64,000 bases of DNA from Aggregatibacter kilianii (GCF_003130255.1 NZ_NRCN01000001.1:1970001-2034000); one strand, 5' to 3'. Counted from the stretch's first letter, positions 35,015-44,387 are shown. Notes: generated from the sequence alone by a model not told the origin. Made by a program: numbers and translations.

Positions 35015-36043
35015 GTGAAACTCACCAAAATGGAAATTATGCGCGTCGGCACCCATACCGCCATGGACGGTCGCGAAATTAGCTTTTCGCAATCTGCGTT
35101 AGAAGATTTGAGCGCGCAATACGATCCAAAACTTTTCGAATCTCCGATTGTTATCGGTCACCCCAATCTCACCGCCCCGGCTTACGGCTGGGTGAAACAG
35201 ACCAGTGTGGAGGACGGCATACTTTACGCCCACGTGGGACAAGTTGACGCAGCCTTCGCCGAGGCGGTGAATGCCGGACGTTACAAAAAACGTAGTGCAT
35301 CCATTTTTCTGCCGGAAACCCCCGGCAACCCTAAACCCGGTCATCATTATTTACGTCATGTGGGCTTTTTGGGCGCAGTGCCGCCCGCTGTTAAAGGCTT
35401 GGCAGACGTGAACTTTGCGCAAAGCGAAGGCGGCGACAATGCGTTTGCCGACTTTGCCTTTGACGAATCCGACTCTGCTAACCCATCAACACAGGAGAAA
35501 ACCATGACAGAAGCAGAACAAAAAGCCGCGATTGAAGCCGCCGCCGCAAAATTGGCAGCCGATGAAGTGGCGAAAAAAGAAGCCGACTTTGCCGCTCGTG
35601 AAGCCGCCATTGCTGAACGTGAAGACAAAGTAAAAGCCGCTGAGAATGAAAAGGCCAAAGCGGAAGCGGAAAGACAGAAAAAAGAAGCCACTGATTTTGC
35701 CGATAGCTTAGTGAAAGCGGGCAAAGTATTGCCGGCACATAAAGCGGGCTTGGTTGAAGTGATGGTGCAATTAGGCAACGCGCCGGTGTCATTTTCTGAC
35801 GGCAATCAAACCGTCTCTAAATCGTCGATTGACGTATTAAAAGACGTGCTCAACGCTAAACCGGTGGATTTTTCAGAAAAATCCGGTGAGCCGGGCGAAA
35901 AAGACAAAGACGCGGTGGACTTTGCCGACGGTGCGTCTATCGCCAAAGCGGCGACCGCATATCAAGCGGAACAAGCGAAAGCAGGCGTTGAAATCACAAT
36001 GACCGATGCCGTTAATCACATCATGAAAGGAGCGCAAAAATGA
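35015..36043 (+). CDS. Head maturation protease (Mu gpI-like)
   Basis: 342 aa from GTG at 35015 with GAGG upstream; the open frame starts at 34850, inside the palindromic leader, and ATG 35030 is another option. The N-terminal half is the protease domain (GTHTAMDGREISFSQSALEDL, SPIVIGHPNLTAPAYGWVKQ, and GRYKKRSASIFLPE, as in Mu I). The C-terminal half is an Ala/Glu/Lys-rich coiled coil, the scaffold. A second start inside the gene produces the scaffold alone. Confidence 0.88.
   Translation: MKLTKMEIMRVGTHTAMDGREISFSQSALEDLSAQYDPKLFESPIVIGHPNLTAPAYGWVKQTSVEDGILYAHVGQVDAAFAEAVNAGRYKKRSASIFLPETPGNPKPGHHYLRHVGFLGAVPPAVKGLADVNFAQSEGGDNAFADFAFDESDSANPSTQEKTMTEAEQKAAIEAAAAKLAADEVAKKEADFAAREAAIAEREDKVKAAENEKAKAEAERQKKEATDFADSLVKAGKVLPAHKAGLVEVMVQLGNAPVSFSDGNQTVSKSSIDVLKDVLNAKPVDFSEKSGEPGEKDKDAVDFADGASIAKAATAYQAEQAKAGVEITMTDAVNHIMKGAQK
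35504..36043 (+). CDS. Scaffold protein from internal start (Mu gpZ-like)
   Basis: 179 aa, same frame as the protease gene. ATG 35504 is preceded by AGGAG six bases upstream, exactly where the protease domain ends and the coiled coil begins (about residues 164-232 of the long form). Mu makes gpZ from gpI in this way. It would guide capsid assembly and then be degraded by the protease. Confidence 0.78.
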   Translation: MTEAEQKAAIEAAAAKLAADEVAKKEADFAAREAAIAEREDKVKAAENEKAKAEAERQKKEATDFADSLVKAGKVLPAHKAGLVEVMVQLGNAPVSFSDGNQTVSKSSIDVLKDVLNAKPVDFSEKSGEPGEKDKDAVDFADGASIAKAATAYQAEQAKAGVEITMTDAVNHIMKGAQK

Positions 36044-36405
36044 GCAACACCCCTGAATTAATCATTGCTTACGTCACCGAAGGCAAAATCGAAGGTTATC
36101 GCATTGTTGCTTTCGGTGAAGAAAAAGACGGTGCAAAACAAGCCACTGCCGTCACCGACAAACTGATCGGCATTTCTACCCGCGTGCCGAAAGACCCGGG
36201 CGAACATGTGGATGTAGTGCGCAGCGGTTTGTATCCGGTGATGTACGGCGCGGAAATCAAACGCGGCGACGCATTAACTACCGACGCACAGGGTCGCGCC
36301 GTGAAAGCCACTGCAAAACAAGCCTACATCGGCTTCGCCGAAGAAGACGGCGCGGAAGGTGATTTAGGCTCCCTGTTCATCGCCCCGGGTTTTGCCGCCG
36401 AATAA
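36040..36405 (+). CDS. Capsid cement/decoration-type protein (DUF2190-like)
   Basis: 121 aa, beta-rich, with KLIGISTRVPKDPGEHVDVVRSG and MYGAEIKRGDALTTDAQGRAVKAT, the pattern of DUF2190 capsid cement proteins. The start overlaps the scaffold stop (ATGA) with AAAGGAG upstream. It lies before the major capsid gene. It is likely to stabilise the expanded head. Confidence 0.78.
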   Translation: MSNTPELIIAYVTEGKIEGYRIVAFGEEKDGAKQATAVTDKLIGISTRVPKDPGEHVDVVRSGLYPVMYGAEIKRGDALTTDAQGRAVKATAKQAYIGFAEEDGAEGDLGSLFIAPGFAAE

Positions 36406-36467
36406 CCCGTTCACCAAAATTAAGCGAAAACTGTAATTAATTTTCACCTATTGAAAAAGGATTAAAA

Positions 36468-37391
36468 ATGAGTAAAGCAAATTTTCCGGTCAACCCGGTT
36501 TTAACTGCCATTGCGATTGCTTACCGCAACCGCCGCATGATTGCCGACGAAGTGTTACCTCGCACCGATGTGGGCAAACAAGAATTTAAATATCTGCAAC
36601 ATGATTTAGCCGAAGGTTTTACGGTGCCTAAAACCATTGTCGGCCGCACCTCGCGCCCGAATCAAGTGGAATTTAGCGCCACCGAATTAACCGCCTCTAC
36701 CGAAGACCACGCGTTAGACGCACCGGTGCCGGTAGTTGACGCGAAAAATGCGCCGGCAAATTACGACCCGGACGGTCGCGCCGTAGAGCAAACCATCAAC
36801 TTGATTGAATTGGCACGCGAAATCCGCACCGCAGGCTTGGTGTTTAACGAAAAATCCTATGTCAACGGCAACGTCAAAACCCTATCCGGTAACGACCAAT
36901 GGACCCATGACGATGCAGACCCTATCCATCAGTTATTAGAAGCATTAGATACGCCGATTATGCGCCCGAATATCATGATTCTGGGGCAAAAAGCGGCAAC
37001 CGCATTGCGTACCAACAAAAAAATCATCAAAGCGTACAACGGTACGTTAGGCGATTCCGGCTTGGTGCCGTTAGAGTTTTTGCGAGAGTTGTTTGAGCTC
37101 GACAAGATTTTAGTCGGTCAGACGCTGGTAAATACCGTGAACCTCGCTAAAAAGCCGGTGCTGGCGAACGCTTGGGGCGGTCACTGCTCACTGATTTATC
37201 GTGATGTATTAGCCGACACCCAACACGGCACCACTTTCGGCTTGACCGCCCAATTCGGTACCCGCGAAGTGCGCACTATCTTTGACAATGACATCGGTAT
37301 GCGCGGCGGTAACCGTCACCGCGTCGGTGAATCCGTCAAAGAGTTGATCACCGCGAAGGATTTAGGCTTCTTCCTGAAAAACGTTATTTAA
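36468..37391 (+). CDS. Major capsid protein (Mu T-like position)
   Basis: 307 aa. It starts with NFPVNPVLTAIAIAYRNRRMIADEVLP and contains RPNIMILGQKAATALRTNKKI and GHCSLIYRDVLA, as in major capsid proteins of B3-type transposable phages. The order scaffold, cement, capsid supports the call. AAAGG precedes the ATG. High codon regularity fits an abundant protein. Confidence 0.88.
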   Translation: MSKANFPVNPVLTAIAIAYRNRRMIADEVLPRTDVGKQEFKYLQHDLAEGFTVPKTIVGRTSRPNQVEFSATELTASTEDHALDAPVPVVDAKNAPANYDPDGRAVEQTINLIELAREIRTAGLVFNEKSYVNGNVKTLSGNDQWTHDDADPIHQLLEALDTPIMRPNIMILGQKAATALRTNKKIIKAYNGTLGDSGLVPLEFLRELFELDKILVGQTLVNTVNLAKKPVLANAWGGHCSLIYRDVLADTQHGTTFGLTAQFGTREVRTIFDNDIGMRGGNRHRVGESVKELITAKDLGFFLKNVI

Positions 37392-37400
37392 GGTCGCCGC

Positions 37401-37907
37401 ATGTATATCACACTGCAACAATTGGGCGAGAAGCCTGGCGTGATGGAGCTGGCGCAAGTTACCGCGCAGGTGGGGCAACCACCTGCCGACTGGCGCATTA
37501 TCGGCAAAATCATTGACGGCGAAGATGTCGCCGGTGAACTACCGGTAGCGGTTGAAAAAGCGCAGCAGGCAATCGCCCGCATTAACGAAGTAATTGCCGA
37601 CGCCAATGCGTTAATTGACGGCTATTTGCGCCAACGCGGCTATAAGCTGCCGTTTAAGCAAACGCCGCGCATTTTAACCACGTGGGCGCGCAGTCTGGTC
37701 CGTTACTACCTGCACCAGCACTTGCCGGCAAAAGAAGCGGATAACCCGATTGTGCGCGACTACCGCGATACGCTCAAATTGTTGCAGTTGGTTGCGGAAG
37801 GTAAGTTTTCACTTGGCTTTGAGGACGAGCTCGTGCCCGCCTCCGGCTACCCGAAATTTACCAAACGTGACCGCGTGTTTACCGCTGAAACCCTGAAGGA
37901 TTACTAA
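37401..37907 (+). CDS. Head-tail connector (DUF1320, Mu gp36-like)
   Basis: 168 aa. YITLQQLGEKPGVMELAQVT at the start, a DANALIDGYLRQRGYKLPF segment and helical LKLLQLVAEGKFSLGF near the end match DUF1320. It likely forms the head-completion ring. The stop overlaps the next start by one base. Confidence 0.87.
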   Translation: MYITLQQLGEKPGVMELAQVTAQVGQPPADWRIIGKIIDGEDVAGELPVAVEKAQQAIARINEVIADANALIDGYLRQRGYKLPFKQTPRILTTWARSLVRYYLHQHLPAKEADNPIVRDYRDTLKLLQLVAEGKFSLGFEDELVPASGYPKFTKRDRVFTAETLKDY

Positions 37908-38353
37908 TGCAATACGGACCGTTTGACATTAAACATGTTATTGAGCAGCTAAAGCCGCTCCAGCCGGACTACATCCACACGTTGGGATCTACCGCCGAAT
38001 ATCGCTCTATCAGTGATGTTAGTTTGGCGGGCTTGGCAACGCCTGCGGTGTTTGTCGTGCCAAACGGTGAGGTGGGAACGCTCAATGATGTGGCGATACG
38101 TCAAATGGTCACCGTCAGTTTTTCGGTTATCGTGATTGTGCAGTCGTATCAGTACAACGTTGAAACGCCGCATTTGAGCGTAAGTAATCCGGTTATCGGC
38201 AAAATCCGCGAGCAGTTAATGGGGTGGCGTCCACCGGTGCCGGGAGCAAAAGAAACCTTTTTTGTCCGTGGTGACATTGTGGATTACACCAACTCTTATC
38301 TCGTTTGGATGGAGACCTACCAAACCAAAATCATCATAGGAAGAAACCGATGA
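37907..38353 (+). CDS. Mu gp37-like (DUF1834-type) tail terminator protein
   Basis: 148 aa. It starts with MQYGPFDIKHVIEQLKPLQPDY; the central strands TVSFSVIVIVQSYQ and the segment VIGKIREQLMGWRPP match the gp37/tail-terminator position of Mu-like phages. Immediately coupled to gp36 and to the following small gene. Confidence 0.8.
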   Translation: MQYGPFDIKHVIEQLKPLQPDYIHTLGSTAEYRSISDVSLAGLATPAVFVVPNGEVGTLNDVAIRQMVTVSFSVIVIVQSYQYNVETPHLSVSNPVIGKIREQLMGWRPPVPGAKETFFVRGDIVDYTNSYLVWMETYQTKIIIGRNR

Positions 38354-38631
38354 AACAAATCAAATTAAACCAACCGCATGTCCACGCCGGTATTAGCTAT
38401 GCCACAGGTGATGTGATTGAGGTAACAGACGCTGACGCGGCATATCTCATCCGTCATCAAATAGGCGTAAGCGGAAAAAGTGCGGTAACAAAATCGGATG
38501 AAGCCGATAAGCCGACTGAGCAAGTAGCCTCGGAACAGTCCGCGCAATCCGAACAACAGCCCGGCGCCAACGCCGAAATCCCACCGTCCGCCGACGGTGA
38601 AACCGAAAATCAAAATCAAGGAGAACAATAA
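38350..38631 (+). CDS. Small Mu gp38-like protein with acidic low-complexity tail
   Basis: 93 aa from the ATG at 38350 that overlaps the preceding stop (ATGA). The N-terminal domain IKLNQPHVHAGISYATGDVIEVTDADAAYLI occurs in many phages at this place; the second half is Ser/Glu/Gln-rich. An uptake signal (AAAGTGCGGT) lies within the gene near 38478. It ends sharing one base with the tail tube start. Role unknown. Confidence 0.7.
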   Translation: MKQIKLNQPHVHAGISYATGDVIEVTDADAAYLIRHQIGVSGKSAVTKSDEADKPTEQVASEQSAQSEQQPGANAEIPPSADGETENQNQGEQ

Positions 38632-39377
38632 TGGCACACGTTGAAACGTATTCTTACGGGCAAGGCAAGCTCTATCTTGCCGTGCGTGACGCGATGGGCA
38701 ATATCGGCGCGCAACGCTGGGTGGGTGATGTATCCGAGCTATCTATCTCATTAACCGTAGAAAGCTTCGAACACAGCGAATCCTATTCCGGCACCCGCCA
38801 AAAAGTGCGCAAAATTATCACTAGTAGAACAGGCGAAGTATCGGCTAAATTCCACGAATTTAGCGCAGCAAATCTTGCCTTGTTATTGTTGGGCGAAGAA
38901 GTAACTGTTTCTGCCGGTAGTGTCACGGGCGAAAAATTGCCGGCAGTGATTAAAGCCGGTGACCGCATTACATTAGCGCATCAAGATGTGAGCGAAGTAA
39001 AAATCGGCTCATTGGTTGAAGGTACGGATTACACCGTAGATCCGATTTTTGGTGCAGTCGAATTTCTGAAAGATATTTCTGCAAATACCGACACAGCAGC
39101 TTATAAATACGGCGAAGTCCAAATCATTGCTATGCTCACCACCAATCCGAAAGATCTGTTTTTGCGCTATGAGGGCATTAACTTAGCCGAAAATAATGAG
39201 TGGAATGTGGTTGAGTTATACAAAATCAACTTTACCCCGACCGAAGCCTTAAGCCTCATCAATAATGAAAACTCATTAGATGCGCTAAATACCAAAGCCA
39301 CGGTGCTCGCCGATACCACCAAAGTAGGCGATGTAACGCTTGGTCGTTTTGGACGCGTGATTAAAATCCGCAAATAA
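38631..39377 (+). CDS. Major tail tube protein (siphophage type)
   Basis: 248 aa beta-rich protein with an added-domain-like middle. TYSYGQGKLYLAVRD near the start and YEGINLAENNEWNVVELYKINFTPTEALSLI near the end fit phage tail tube proteins. No sheath gene precedes it, in contrast with Mu, so the tail is probably non-contractile. AAGGAG precedes the ATG. A short gap with a GGGGAACTCTCC-like palindromic stretch follows. Confidence 0.77.
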   Translation: MAHVETYSYGQGKLYLAVRDAMGNIGAQRWVGDVSELSISLTVESFEHSESYSGTRQKVRKIITSRTGEVSAKFHEFSAANLALLLLGEEVTVSAGSVTGEKLPAVIKAGDRITLAHQDVSEVKIGSLVEGTDYTVDPIFGAVEFLKDISANTDTAAYKYGEVQIIAMLTTNPKDLFLRYEGINLAENNEWNVVELYKINFTPTEALSLINNENSLDALNTKATVLADTTKVGDVTLGRFGRVIKIRK

Positions 39378-39435
39378 TCCCCTTCCCCGGGTAATACCCG
39401 GGGAACTCTCCAAGCAAAATATAAGAGCAATAAAT

Positions 39436-39861
39436 ATGCAAAATCAAGCCACCTCTGAACTTGACATCCTCTACCCAAATCGCGACATCACCGTGGGCGG
39501 CGAAACCGTCACCGTAAAGGAATACACGCTTATCCAACAAATGCAACATAACGCCAAATTGGCAGCGTTTATCGCAACCTTGCGCAATCAGTTAGCCAGT
39601 GTTGATAAGCCCGAAAATGCGCGGTGGGATGAGATTATGCAAGCGCTTGCCGACAACTACCAAGCCATTATTGAGCTGGTTGCCGTATCCATTAACAAGC
39701 CTGTGGAATTTGTCGCTAATTTAAACGCCCAGGAAGGCGAAGATTTGATGTTGTTGTGGTGGGCGGTCAACAGTAATTTTTTTACCCGCAAAGCGGTGCA
39801 ACCGCTAGTCGAGCAAATAGCACAGACCAATGCGCGCCGCCTGATTGGGGAGAAATCATAG
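39436..39861 (+). CDS. Tail assembly chaperone (G-type; DUF6631-like)
   Basis: 141 aa, helical, located between tail tube and tape measure, where tail chaperones sit. VGGETVTVKEYTLIQQMQHNAKLAAFIATL and GEDLMLLWWAVNSNFFTRKAV are recognisable chaperone-like helices. A T TTT TTT heptamer at 39777-39783 is correctly phased for a -1 shift into the following frame, so a longer G-T fusion is expected as well. Confidence 0.8.
   Translation: MQNQATSELDILYPNRDITVGGETVTVKEYTLIQQMQHNAKLAAFIATLRNQLASVDKPENARWDEIMQALADNYQAIIELVAVSINKPVEFVANLNAQEGEDLMLLWWAVNSNFFTRKAVQPLVEQIAQTNARRLIGEKS
39777..39783 (+). other. Probable -1 programmed frameshift site
   Basis: T TTT TTT in the chaperone frame (AAT TTT TTT ACC). 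A -1 slip continues at TAC CCG CAA and stays open through to 40049, giving a fusion of about 204 aa. The arrangement matches lambda G/GT. Confidence 0.65.
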
Positions 39862-39866
39862 AGCAC

Positions 39867-40049
39867 TTGGTAGCTAACGGTCACCAATTTAATGAGCTGG
39901 GGCAATACACCGCCCGGCAACTCATCCTATTTTACGAAAAATCCATGCTCCGCGCCCGCCGTGAGCGCGCCGCACGAGCGATAGATTGCGCCGTAGGATT
40001 TAGCGGCGGCAAAGACTTAACCAATTATATTAACGACCTGACCGCATAA
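39867..40049 (+). CDS. Tail chaperone second part (T-type), expressed by -1 frameshift or from TTG
   Basis: 60 aa from TTG 39867, but the frame is open back to 39783. The segment PPDWGEIIEHLVANGHQFNELGQYTARQLILFYEKSML, partly upstream of the TTG, looks like a real protein. It therefore more probably belongs to a frameshifted G-T product. Positively charged helices near ARRERAARAI follow. It ends 27 nt before the tape measure gene. An uptake signal overlaps its end. Confidence 0.65.
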   Translation: MVANGHQFNELGQYTARQLILFYEKSMLRARRERAARAIDCAVGFSGGKDLTNYINDLTA

Positions 40050-40076
40050 AGTGCGGTCAATTTTTAAGGTGAATTT

Positions 40077-43000
40077 ATGGCAGCAGATACCTTGACGCTT
40101 GCAATGCGCATTAAAGCTGATGTGGATGCGGCGGTGCGTAATTTTAAACAGTTTAAAGCGGAAATCACAGGCGTTGGCACGGCAAGTGATCGCTTGAGCG
40201 CGCAAGGTAAAGCGGGTGCGCAAGGTTTAAGCGTACTAGATACTGTCACCGGGCAACTTAACAACAAGCTAAAACAAACCAAGACGGAATTAAACAGTGT
40301 CAGTCAACAATTAAACGGGTTTAAGTCCCAATTGTTAGGATTTACCGCTATTGCCGGGGTGTCTCTTGGCGCTAAAAGCATCTTACTTGATGCTGATGCC
40401 ATGACTAGCTATCAGGCGCGCATTAAACTTGTCTCCCGCACAAACAACGAGGCGAAAGGCACATTTAGAGAGTTGATGGACATCTCTAACGAGACGGGCA
40501 ATGCGTTTAAATCCACTGCGGAGCTTTACACCCGCGTTTACCGTGCTTTGGGCGACAAAGCCAACAGCGCGGAACTCCTCCAATTTACCCGTACATTGCA
40601 ACAAATGGTGGTCGTCTCCGGGGCATTGCCGGAAGAAGCTAAGTCCGCCATTATCCAGTTATCCCAAGGGTTAGCCTCCGGCACCTTGCGCGGCGAGGAA
40701 TTTAACTCCGTGGCCGAGCAAATGCCTATCTTTTTAGAGGTACTGCAAAAATCCCTCGGCAAAACCCGAGCCGAATTGCGAAAAATGGCCGAAGATGGCG
40801 AGCTCACACCACAGATTATCTTGAGCGCGACCAAAGAAGCCGCCGCCGAAATCGAAAAACAATACGAATCCATGCCGCTGACTATCGGTCGCGCCGGCGC
40901 GCATTTTGGCAACGCGTGGACGGAATACCTTAACAAAACCGACAACGCTATCTCTTTAACCGCAACAGTAGCGGCCGCAATTAGTGGGCTTGCTAATAAT
41001 CTAGATTTATTTGGCAATGTTGCACTTGTGGTTGCCGCAGTGGCCGCGTCCCGCTTTGTCGCCGGCATGGTACAAAGTGCGGCAGCTATGGCGCGCAATG
41101 CCGCGGTGACAGCGGCATCCAACAATACACTGGTTGCGCGTGCCGCTATTGAGGTTAAAGCCGCCCAGGCATCAGTGGCGATGGCCGCGTCAACCGATAG
41201 AGCAACACTAGCCACGGAACGCCTGACGCTGGCTAATCGCAATCTCGCAGTAGCCATGCGCGCCGCTACGTTTAGCGGACTGGGACAAAGTTTACTCGCG
41301 CTTGCAGGTGGCCCTATTGGTCTGGCTATTACCGCTATTTTTGGCCTTTATGCGGCGTATGAATACATCAAGGGTAAAGAGGCTGAACTTGATGCGCAAT
41401 ACCAACAAACCACAAACGCCGTCCAATCCAACATCGACAAAACAAATGCGCTAATTGACGCCCGCACAAAACTGGGAGAGCTTGGCGGATTTAGTGAGCG
41501 TTTGACGCAGGTTGACATAAACAATAAAACCCTAGATGAAGCCAAGGCGAAACTTGACGAACTAATCCAAGTCCGCAATCAGTTACAAGAGCAAATGTTG
41601 ACCGACAGTGTCGGCGGATTTTTGAATTTAGAAAAATTTGAAGAAGCAAATAAGCGAATCCAAGAGCTTGAAGCGCATATCCGGGAGTTACAAGGTAGCA
41701 CGGACATCTTAGCCAACACCAACCAAGCACAGCTTACTGCCGCCTTTAACGCGGCAATTGAAGCAGGTGGCGAACTTGCCGAGAAACTCAAAGCCCTGGG
41801 CGACCCAACAGCGCCGGAAGCAATGAAGCTATTAGAGGACGTCATCAAAAAGAATGAGGGCGCGCTTGTTGAGATGCAGGGTGAACTCAAAAATCTGGAG
41901 ACTAAATTAAAAAGCGAGTTTGCCGACGCTACGCTGACCGCCGCGCAAAAAATGGAGCAATTTAGAGATCGTGTGATTGCCGCCGCCAAAGGTGCAGGAA
42001 GCAGTGGGGCATTTTTGCAACCGTTAATCGACCGGCTCAATAATGTAATTGAATTGCAAAATCAGGTGGCCGCCGCCAAGCAATCAAAAGAAAACGAGAA
42101 AAAGCTGGATGCCCTACGCACACAAGCGGAAAAATCCAAGCTGAATGCCCGCGGCCAACGTGATTACGACATCAAACACCACAATTGGGACAGCGAAGAA
42201 CAACGCAATCAAGCGTTGGCCTACTCTGCTCAAATCGAAGCAGGCGAAAAAACCAAGAAATCCGCCCGGTCATCAAAAACCAAATACGATGCGACGGACA
42301 AAAACCTTGCGCTTAACGTGCAGTATTTGCGCCTTACAGGTCAAGAGGTTAAGGCTAACTTAACCGACATCGAAGGGCGTTACAGCAAACTTTTAGCCGA
42401 GTTTACCAAGCACTCCAATGTGGACGGGATTAATTTGATTAAAAAAATCTTGCCGTTGGAACAAGCCAAGGCGCAGGTGGACGGCGTGCAAAACGAGATT
42501 AATCGCTTGTATCAAAATCAAAGCACCCAAGAGCAACGCATACAAGCGCAGGTGCAAGTTGGCTTAATTAGCCACCTTGAGGGGCAACAACAATTGAAGG
42601 CCCTATACACCGAAACTGTGGCCGAACTTGAAAAACAAATCCCGGTGTTGGAAAAGCTCGCCCAAATGCCGGGCGCGCAAGGTGAAGCGGCGAAAAACTC
42701 TCTAGAGGGGATGAAAATCAAGATTGCCGAGCTTAAAAACGCGGGTAACGAACTTGAAAAGACCTTTAAAGAGGGTTTAACCGAAGGGTTACAAAGCTCA
42801 ATCGTGGGCTTGGCAAAAGGCACAATGACACTGCGTGAAGCGGTGCTGAATCTCACTAACACGATTTTAGATGCAATGATTCGGATTGCGGCACAACAAC
42901 TTGTCACGCAAGTCACAAGTTCTGCCGGGAGTTGGTGGAGTGCTATCGCTAGCGCGTTTTCCGGTGCGGGCGGTCACGCCACCGGCGGGCCAATTCGTGG

Positions 43001-43376
43001 ACCAGGCACAAGCACATCCGATTCCATTCCCGCTCGCCTTTCGGACGGCGAATGGGTGATTCAGGCGTCGGCTGTATCGCACTACGGTCACGCGTTTATG
43101 GACGCTATCAACAATAAGCGCCTGCGCAAACTCGCCACCGGCGGCCCGGTATCTGTCCCGCCTGTGCCAAGCTACAGTGAGCCCGGATTAAGTGATTCTT
43201 TGCGCGACGGTCGCACAGGCGCGCAGGTGGTAGCATCACCGGTCAACATCCAACAGACACTCGCCGTTGACAGCGCGGAGTTGTTTACCGCGGGGCTCAA
43301 GACCAATGCAGGCGTTAAGGCAGTAATCACCATGCTCCGCGCCAACAAGCAAACCGTAAAAGATATTTTAAATTAA
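40077..43376 (+). CDS. Tail tape measure protein
   Basis: 1099 aa. The N-terminal tape-measure domain (about 70-260) has AKGTFRELMDISNETGNAFKSTAELYTRVYRALGD and FNSVAEQMPIFLEVLQKSLG. Hydrophobic segments follow (about 300-330 and 395-425), then long coiled-coil regions to about 900 and a Gly/Ala-rich C-terminus with GGHATGGPIRGPGTSTSDSIPARLSDGE, a motif common in tape measure proteins. Its length sets tail length; by the usual 0.15 nm per residue this suggests a tail of about 165 nm. Confidence 0.92.
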   Translation: MAADTLTLAMRIKADVDAAVRNFKQFKAEITGVGTASDRLSAQGKAGAQGLSVLDTVTGQLNNKLKQTKTELNSVSQQLNGFKSQLLGFTAIAGVSLGAKSILLDADAMTSYQARIKLVSRTNNEAKGTFRELMDISNETGNAFKSTAELYTRVYRALGDKANSAELLQFTRTLQQMVVVSGALPEEAKSAIIQLSQGLASGTLRGEEFNSVAEQMPIFLEVLQKSLGKTRAELRKMAEDGELTPQIILSATKEAAAEIEKQYESMPLTIGRAGAHFGNAWTEYLNKTDNAISLTATVAAAISGLANNLDLFGNVALVVAAVAASRFVAGMVQSAAAMARNAAVTAASNNTLVARAAIEVKAAQASVAMAASTDRATLATERLTLANRNLAVAMRAATFSGLGQSLLALAGGPIGLAITAIFGLYAAYEYIKGKEAELDAQYQQTTNAVQSNIDKTNALIDARTKLGELGGFSERLTQVDINNKTLDEAKAKLDELIQVRNQLQEQMLTDSVGGFLNLEKFEEANKRIQELEAHIRELQGSTDILANTNQAQLTAAFNAAIEAGGELAEKLKALGDPTAPEAMKLLEDVIKKNEGALVEMQGELKNLETKLKSEFADATLTAAQKMEQFRDRVIAAAKGAGSSGAFLQPLIDRLNNVIELQNQVAAAKQSKENEKKLDALRTQAEKSKLNARGQRDYDIKHHNWDSEEQRNQALAYSAQIEAGEKTKKSARSSKTKYDATDKNLALNVQYLRLTGQEVKANLTDIEGRYSKLLAEFTKHSNVDGINLIKKILPLEQAKAQVDGVQNEINRLYQNQSTQEQRIQAQVQVGLISHLEGQQQLKALYTETVAELEKQIPVLEKLAQMPGAQGEAAKNSLEGMKIKIAELKNAGNELEKTFKEGLTEGLQSSIVGLAKGTMTLREAVLNLTNTILDAMIRIAAQQLVTQVTSSAGSWWSAIASAFSGAGGHATGGPIRGPGTSTSDSIPARLSDGEWVIQASAVSHYGHAFMDAINNKRLRKLATGGPVSVPPVPSYSEPGLSDSLRDGRTGAQVVASPVNIQQTLAVDSAELFTAGLKTNAGVKAVITMLRANKQTVKDILN

Positions 43377-43387
43377 GGAGTTACGAT

Positions 43388-44386
43388 ATGTCATACAAAA
43401 CTGGCATCGCGCAAAACGAGCGCGATTTGCTTGACATACTCAATAAGTTTTTAACCACCGACCCGACGTTGGTTGCTAACGGGCAGGCGTGGACGGTGTT
43501 GTTGGACAAAACCGTTGCAAAAACAGCAACGGAAGTGGAAAAACGCAAAATTATGTGGAAATCCACCGGAACCGGAGTTGAGCAAGATATTTATGTGATG
43601 TGTGAGTCTGTCAACAGTATCTCGCAAGACATTTACAATCTCAACTTTTTTGGCGGTACATTTTTTAACAGCGAATTAGTCAAGGGCGATAACGTACAAG
43701 CAGGGATTATCAATATCTCGCCGGGAGTGGTGTTATTTGCTGACGCTCGCCCGATTGACTATTACATGGTCGCCGATGGACGTTGCTTTAAGGTGGTGAC
43801 ACGTATCTCTAATGTGTGCTCAAGTACCTATTGTGGCTTTATTCTGCCAACCGTACCGCCGACAGAATATCCCTATCCGCTTTGCATTGCGGGGAGCGCA
43901 CCAATTCGAACGCCAAAATCAAGAAATGATAGCCCGATATTTTTGCGTTACTCAAACACTGAATTTTATAACTCATCCATTGTAGATCCGTTAAGCGGCA
44001 ATTGTTGGTTGTTCGCACCAGACCAAAGCTGGCGAGATTTTAGCGGAAGCGATTATCAAACATATTCCAACGATTCAAGCGAGCAATCGCTTTATCCGTG
44101 TGCGATTTCACAAAAACACAATGATAAAAATTGGTACATCATGAAAACGTTAAGTGCTTCCCCGGGCGGAAGTTATCCGCTCATCCCGGTTGAGTTTATT
44201 AGCTTTAAAAAATCATCGCAGGGTGAAAACCGATGGGGTGCGTATGATGGTGTTTATTGGATTCCGGGTGTACAACGTGCAGTGGGCGACGAGGTGACAT
44301 TGCCAAATGGCAACAAAGGCGTGGTGTGTAACGGCGCGTTTCGCACCACAACAACCGATTATTTTGTTTTAGAGCTGGGAGCATGA
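43388..44386 (+). CDS. Tail protein, first of two related genes
   Basis: 332 aa. It begins SYKTGIAQNERDLLDILNKFL, similar to the start of the next gene (AYQTGTVTNVTELLKKLAEF), so the pair may be an old duplication. Beta-rich and rich in Tyr/Ser/Asn after residue 60. The position after the tape measure indicates a distal tail or minor tail role, as in B3-type phages. AAGGAG precedes the ATG. No specific function can be read. Confidence 0.72.
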   Translation: MSYKTGIAQNERDLLDILNKFLTTDPTLVANGQAWTVLLDKTVAKTATEVEKRKIMWKSTGTGVEQDIYVMCESVNSISQDIYNLNFFGGTFFNSELVKGDNVQAGIINISPGVVLFADARPIDYYMVADGRCFKVVTRISNVCSSTYCGFILPTVPPTEYPYPLCIAGSAPIRTPKSRNDSPIFLRYSNTEFYNSSIVDPLSGNCWLFAPDQSWRDFSGSDYQTYSNDSSEQSLYPCAISQKHNDKNWYIMKTLSASPGGSYPLIPVEFISFKKSSQGENRWGAYDGVYWIPGVQRAVGDEVTLPNGNKGVVCNGAFRTTTTDYFVLELGA

Positions 44387-44387
44387 T

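Noticed and set aside
40538-42040. Long minus-strand frames (239 and 153 aa) opposite the tape measure gene
   Set aside because: Ser/Ala-rich mirror images of a strongly supported gene, without start signals.
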